The notes under the pieces: generated by a model
What the model saw: the letters and a program-made list of their open reading frames with translations, nothing else
Database searches by the model: none
What the model was told of the DNA's origin: nothing
In this document: positions 60,856-64,000 of the stretch, one piece after another
Layout of the letters: every line of letters starts with the position of its first letter
Numbering within the stretch: the first letter of the stretch is position 1
Assembly (NCBI RefSeq): GCF_003388735.1
Contig: NZ_QUBQ01000003.1
Span: 310,001 to 374,000 of the forward strand
Length of the DNA: 64,000 nucleotides
Source of the DNA: Paenibacillus paeoniae
GTDB taxonomy: Bacteria; Bacillota; Bacilli; Paenibacillales; Paenibacillaceae
Reading direction: 5' to 3'
Position numbers and translations under genes: made by a program

Positions 60856-62025
60856 TCACCTAACCCCGATCTTCTTAAGTGTCAAATAGTAAAGGCCGAT
60901 GAGGCCGAATAGGACAGCGCTTGTCCAGAAAACAGCCGTTTCTCCGCCCCAAAGAGCAATGACGCCCCCCAGTATAGGGCCAATCATGACGCCTACGCCC
61001 TCAAAGGTGGACAGAAGTCCCCAGCCAACTCCTTCTTGCTTAGGAGGCACATAGGTAGCTAGCAAGGCGTTCCAGGTTGGCAAGATTGCCGAATAGGACA
61101 ATCCAAGACCCACCGCTATAACTAAACAATACCAGAATGATAGTCCCCATGCCAATACGTACAAACCAAGCGCGAAAGCGATGAATCCAATGACGAGAAA
61201 CCAGCGATTGCCGCCGAGTTTATCCGACAGCTTGCCCATCGGAATGAGCCCTCCTACCGCACACAATCCGCCTACTGTCAACAGTATGGAATATTGCGCT
61301 CCGGATAATCCAAGTTCATGGGTCGCGAAGCCTGGCAGAATCGGAATGAGCATACTGGAGCCGGTGGTCTGTAGAATCATGCCTGGAAGCAATTGTTTCA
61401 TGCTGGCGAGTTTTTCACGAAGAGCACGAATTTGCGCTTTGATCGGGATATGGTGAGTGGATGTCTGCTTGCTTTTTTTCATGAAGAAGGAAAGCAGCAT
61501 TGCAAGAACGGACAACACAACCAGCAGGTTATAGGTGAGCGTAGAGCTGTAATCCAGCAAAATGTTGCATATGATGGGCCCGCTGCCCAAGCCGACTAGC
61601 CAGATGGTATAGAGAAATCCCATCTGTGTCGCGCGATGCTCCTCCGAAACTCTGGTTAGGCAGACGATCCAGAGGGGGGACATGCCAATCCCGTAGATAG
61701 CCGCCGCACCGATAAACATCCAGGGCAGCTCGGCGAATTGGAGAGCAACTACGCCAGCAAGCGCCACGATCAGACTAATCTGTACAATAAGCCTGGGAGA
61801 GAACCTGTCGAGCAAATAGCCGATGGCGATCTTCAGGACTGTGTCCGTAATGTAGTGAGCAGATATGGCAATCCCAATAATGTCAGGGGACAGACCTAGC
61901 GTTCGTGCCCCATAAATGGGAAGGAGGCTGACCAGTACAGCCCCGCGCACGAATTCGACGAAAAACAGAATGACGGAAAGCAGTCGCATGTCTGCTCCCA
62001 TCCAATGGTTACGACGCATAAGCAT
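60856..62025 (-). CDS. major facilitator superfamily transporter
   Basis: 389 residues with 12 predicted membrane segments and an MFS loop motif (GYLLDRFSPRLIVQ) between TM2 and TM3, with a second-half counterpart GKLSDKLGGNRWF. It resembles drug or small-molecule exporters of Bacillales. The stop touches the VTT gene start. The glycosyltransferase upstream on the same strand is 27 bases away, so a four-gene operon is likely. The substrate is unknown. Confidence 0.9.
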   Translation of the reverse strand: MLMRRNHWMGADMRLLSVILFFVEFVRGAVLVSLLPIYGARTLGLSPDIIGIAISAHYITDTVLKIAIGYLLDRFSPRLIVQISLIVALAGVVALQFAELPWMFIGAAAIYGIGMSPLWIVCLTRVSEEHRATQMGFLYTIWLVGLGSGPIICNILLDYSSTLTYNLLVVLSVLAMLLSFFMKKSKQTSTHHIPIKAQIRALREKLASMKQLLPGMILQTTGSSMLIPILPGFATHELGLSGAQYSILLTVGGLCAVGGLIPMGKLSDKLGGNRWFLVIGFIAFALGLYVLAWGLSFWYCLVIAVGLGLSYSAILPTWNALLATYVPPKQEGVGWGLLSTFEGVGVMIGPILGGVIALWGGETAVFWTSAVLFGLIGLYYLTLKKIGVR

Positions 62026-62052
62026 GATTAGACTCCTTTTCCAAAACCAACA

Positions 62053-63219
62053 TTAAAAGACGGAAACTTTGTTTGGAACGTTTGATTTGGTTACAATATC
62101 CATTATAATCGTCTCAGCGGCAGAATGGGAGGACCCCTTCGCTTGCAGGCTGCGTATACGCATACGGCTGTTCAACAGCTGAAGAGGATCATTGACGAGT
62201 TGAAGCAGTTCTTCGACTAATGCATCGATATCTTTGGCAATAAATGCAGCACCCTTGGACTGCAGGTAAAGCGCGTTCTGCTTTTCTTGGCCGGGAACAG
62301 GGCGGTAGATGAAGGTAGGCAATTCGCTTGCAATGGCTTCAGCGAGCGTCAACCCTCCTGGCTTGGTCACCAAGCCATCTGCCAGCGTCATGAGTTCATG
62401 GATACGATTCATATATCCAAAGGTTATGAGTCGATGAGAGGAAGGATGGGAGTGGAATCGTTCCTCCACCAGTTGTTTCAATGGAATGTTATGTCCACAA
62501 ACGAGAGCAATCTGTATGTCCGGGTGCAGCAGAAGTTGTTCGCACATCTGTATAATGTTTGGCATGACGCCTTGTGCACCTGCCATAATGAGTACAGTAG
62601 CGCGGTTGGATTGCAGCCTGTATCGCTCATATAGCTCAGGTGAGCGTTTGATCGATTGGAAATCCTTCTTCAGAGGCAGTCCGCTGACCTTGATTGCATT
62701 ACTGCGTATGCCGAGTTGTTGAAGCTCATGTCGTAGATCTTTGGTTGCAACGTAGTAGCGATCAATACTGGGATGGACCCAGCGCCGATGCAAGTCGAAG
62801 TCGGTAATAACGGCGTAAGATGGAATGGAACTCAGCTTTTTCAAGCTTTGCAGTGCGTAGAAGGGAAATGTATAGATCACGGCATTAGGCTTTTCTTGAA
62901 GCAGCAGTTGTTTTACTTTTTGACGACCGAAGGAGTGAAGCCAACTGCCGAGCAAAGAATCATGCTTCATAGGTTTCGTAATGCCGTACATCCAGCCGTA
63001 GAGAAAGGGCAGATGCGTATAGCTTTTTTGATAAAAGCGCTTTGTCATTTCATTCAGCCAAGGATGTGATTCGGCCATTAGATCGTACATCACGACCTGA
63101 TGATTGCCGAATTCGAGATATGCATCACGTAACGCTTTGGCAGCTTGAATATGTCCTTCGCCATATGAGGCATATACAATTAACAACTTGGATTTCCTGT
63201 CAGGGGATTGAATCAGCAT
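62053..63219 (-). CDS. MGDG-synthase-like glycosyltransferase (UgtP/MurG type)
   Basis: 388 residues from ATG 63219, with TAGGAGGTGC upstream. The open frame to 63363 is longer but lacks a ribosome binding site. The N-terminal LLIVYASYGEGHIQAAKAL is the diacylglycerol glycosyltransferase signature, and the C-terminal MTLADGLVTKPGGLTLAEAI binds the nucleotide sugar. Such enzymes add glucose or galactose to diacylglycerol. The flanking MFS and VTT genes are consistent with lipid or envelope function. First gene of the leftward operon. Confidence 0.9.
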   Translation of the reverse strand: MLIQSPDRKSKLLIVYASYGEGHIQAAKALRDAYLEFGNHQVVMYDLMAESHPWLNEMTKRFYQKSYTHLPFLYGWMYGITKPMKHDSLLGSWLHSFGRQKVKQLLLQEKPNAVIYTFPFYALQSLKKLSSIPSYAVITDFDLHRRWVHPSIDRYYVATKDLRHELQQLGIRSNAIKVSGLPLKKDFQSIKRSPELYERYRLQSNRATVLIMAGAQGVMPNIIQMCEQLLLHPDIQIALVCGHNIPLKQLVEERFHSHPSSHRLITFGYMNRIHELMTLADGLVTKPGGLTLAEAIASELPTFIYRPVPGQEKQNALYLQSKGAAFIAKDIDALVEELLQLVNDPLQLLNSRMRIRSLQAKGSSHSAAETIIMDIVTKSNVPNKVSVF

Positions 63220-63350
63220 GGCGCACCTCCTACAGCATAGTCTAAGGATGATTTGTAACACGCATATGAACGACAAGTGGATCCTATATATTATTTTTGT
63301 AGAGTTATTGTAATATCCGCCTTCATCCAAAAAGAAAAGGAGCAATGGAA

Positions 63351-64000
63351 ATGAAACATACATATCTCGGACAATCCGGGCTGAAGGTCAGCCGGTTATG
63401 CCTCGGCACGATGAATTTTGGAGTAGACACGGAAGAGAAAGAAGCATTCCGCATTATGGATGCGGCGCTTGACGCCGGTATTAATTTCTTCGATACCGCG
63501 AATATTTATGGATGGGGAGCCAATGCCGGACGCACGGAGGAAATTATCGGAAAATGGTTCAAGGAAGGAAGCGGCAGGAGGGAACGTACGGTTCTCGCTA
63601 CTAAAGTGTATGGAGATATGCATGATACTTATGACGGACCTAACCGTGAGCAGGGATTGTCCGCTTACAAAATCCGGAGGCATCTGGAAGGGTCGCTCAA
63701 GCGGCTGCAGACCGATCATATTGAGCTTTATCAAATGCATCATGTAGATCGCAGAGTGAATTGGAGCGAGCTATGGGGAGCTTTTGAGACGGCACAGGTA
63801 CAGGGCAAGATCGGTTATGTCGGATCCAGCAATTTCGCCGGTTGGGATATTGCTGTGGCACAAGGAGAAGCGAAAGCTAGAGGGATACTGGGACTCGTAT
63901 CCGAGCAGCATAAGTACAACTTGCTATGCCGACTGCCAGAGTTGGAGGTGCTACCGGCTTCGCAGACGCTGGGATTGGGCGTTATTCCATGGAGCCCGCT
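63351..64000 (+). CDS. aldo/keto reductase (3' truncated by window)
   Basis: The frame runs off the right edge after about 216 residues. ATG 63351 is eight bases from AAAGGAG, while ATG 63345 is too close. Catalytic residues of the AKR family are visible: Asp and Tyr in FFDTANIYGWG, Lys in LATKVYG and His in YQMHHVDR. The N-terminus YLGQSGLKVSRLCLGTMNFG is typical of Bacillus AKR11/YccK-like enzymes. It is transcribed divergently from the glycosyltransferase gene. Confidence 0.9.
   Translation, partial: MKHTYLGQSGLKVSRLCLGTMNFGVDTEEKEAFRIMDAALDAGINFFDTANIYGWGANAGRTEEIIGKWFKEGSGRRERTVLATKVYGDMHDTYDGPNREQGLSAYKIRRHLEGSLKRLQTDHIELYQMHHVDRRVNWSELWGAFETAQVQGKIGYVGSSNFAGWDIAVAQGEAKARGILGLVSEQHKYNLLCRLPELEVLPASQTLGLGVIPWSP

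Overview
The window looks like chromosomal DNA from a spore-forming, Gram-positive Paenibacillaceae-type bacterium, most likely Paenibacillus or a close relative. The reasons are roughly even base composition, strong AGGAGG ribosome binding sites, frequent GTG/TTG starts, S-layer-homology (SLH) proteins and a PBSX-like tail cluster. No rRNA, tRNA, CRISPR array, integrase or intact insertion sequence was seen.

Bases 1-10.6 kb hold a c-di-GMP and phosphorelay cluster: a 5'-truncated MHYT-GGDEF-EAL protein, an HD-GYP protein, an aldo/keto reductase, a 1288-residue hybrid sensor kinase (Cache-HAMP-PAS-PAS-HisKA-HATPase-REC-REC-HPt), an OmpR-type regulator and a second GGDEF-EAL protein with a degenerate GGDEF. 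Bases 10.6-15 kb hold small and accessory genes (Pro/Tyr-rich repeat protein, Ser/Thr kinase, TraX-like protein, manganese catalase) and an apparent deletion scar joining a headless DeoR regulator to a headless HAD phosphatase.

Bases 15.1-29.7 kb hold a pair: a 1450-residue pseudokinase-AAA-TPR-GAF-LuxR regulator, and a 3360-residue secreted surface protein with a long (PT)n linker and three SLH domains. A perfect 16-bp terminator hairpin lies 17 nt before the surface protein start.

Bases 31.9-49.5 kb are a compact contractile phage-tail particle (tailocin) locus. Its order follows PBSX xkdK-xkdX plus lysis genes, but it has no terminase, portal or capsid genes. Control elements are readable: an Xre repressor and ImmA-type protease, four TACAA-N5-TTGTA operators over divergent promoters, a sigma-like late activator, and a consensus LexA/DinR box ahead of the structural operon. 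The tail chaperone carries an A AAA AAC slippery site that gives a -1 frameshifted extension. There are two related fibre genes, one placed between xkdT and xkdU, and the lysis amidase carries an SLH motif.

Bases 49.8-54.9 kb hold a small membrane protein, a structured intergenic region with a methyltransferase remnant, and an operon of glycosyltransferase 2, acyltransferase 3 and GH18 that suggests an exopolysaccharide. Bases 54.9-64 kb are housekeeping or accessory genes: Nudix, MscL with a zinc-ribbon tail, MHYT histidine kinase, AlkC-like glycosylase, small proteins, a VTT-domain membrane protein, an MFS transporter, an MGDG-synthase-like glycosyltransferase and a right-edge-truncated aldo/keto reductase.
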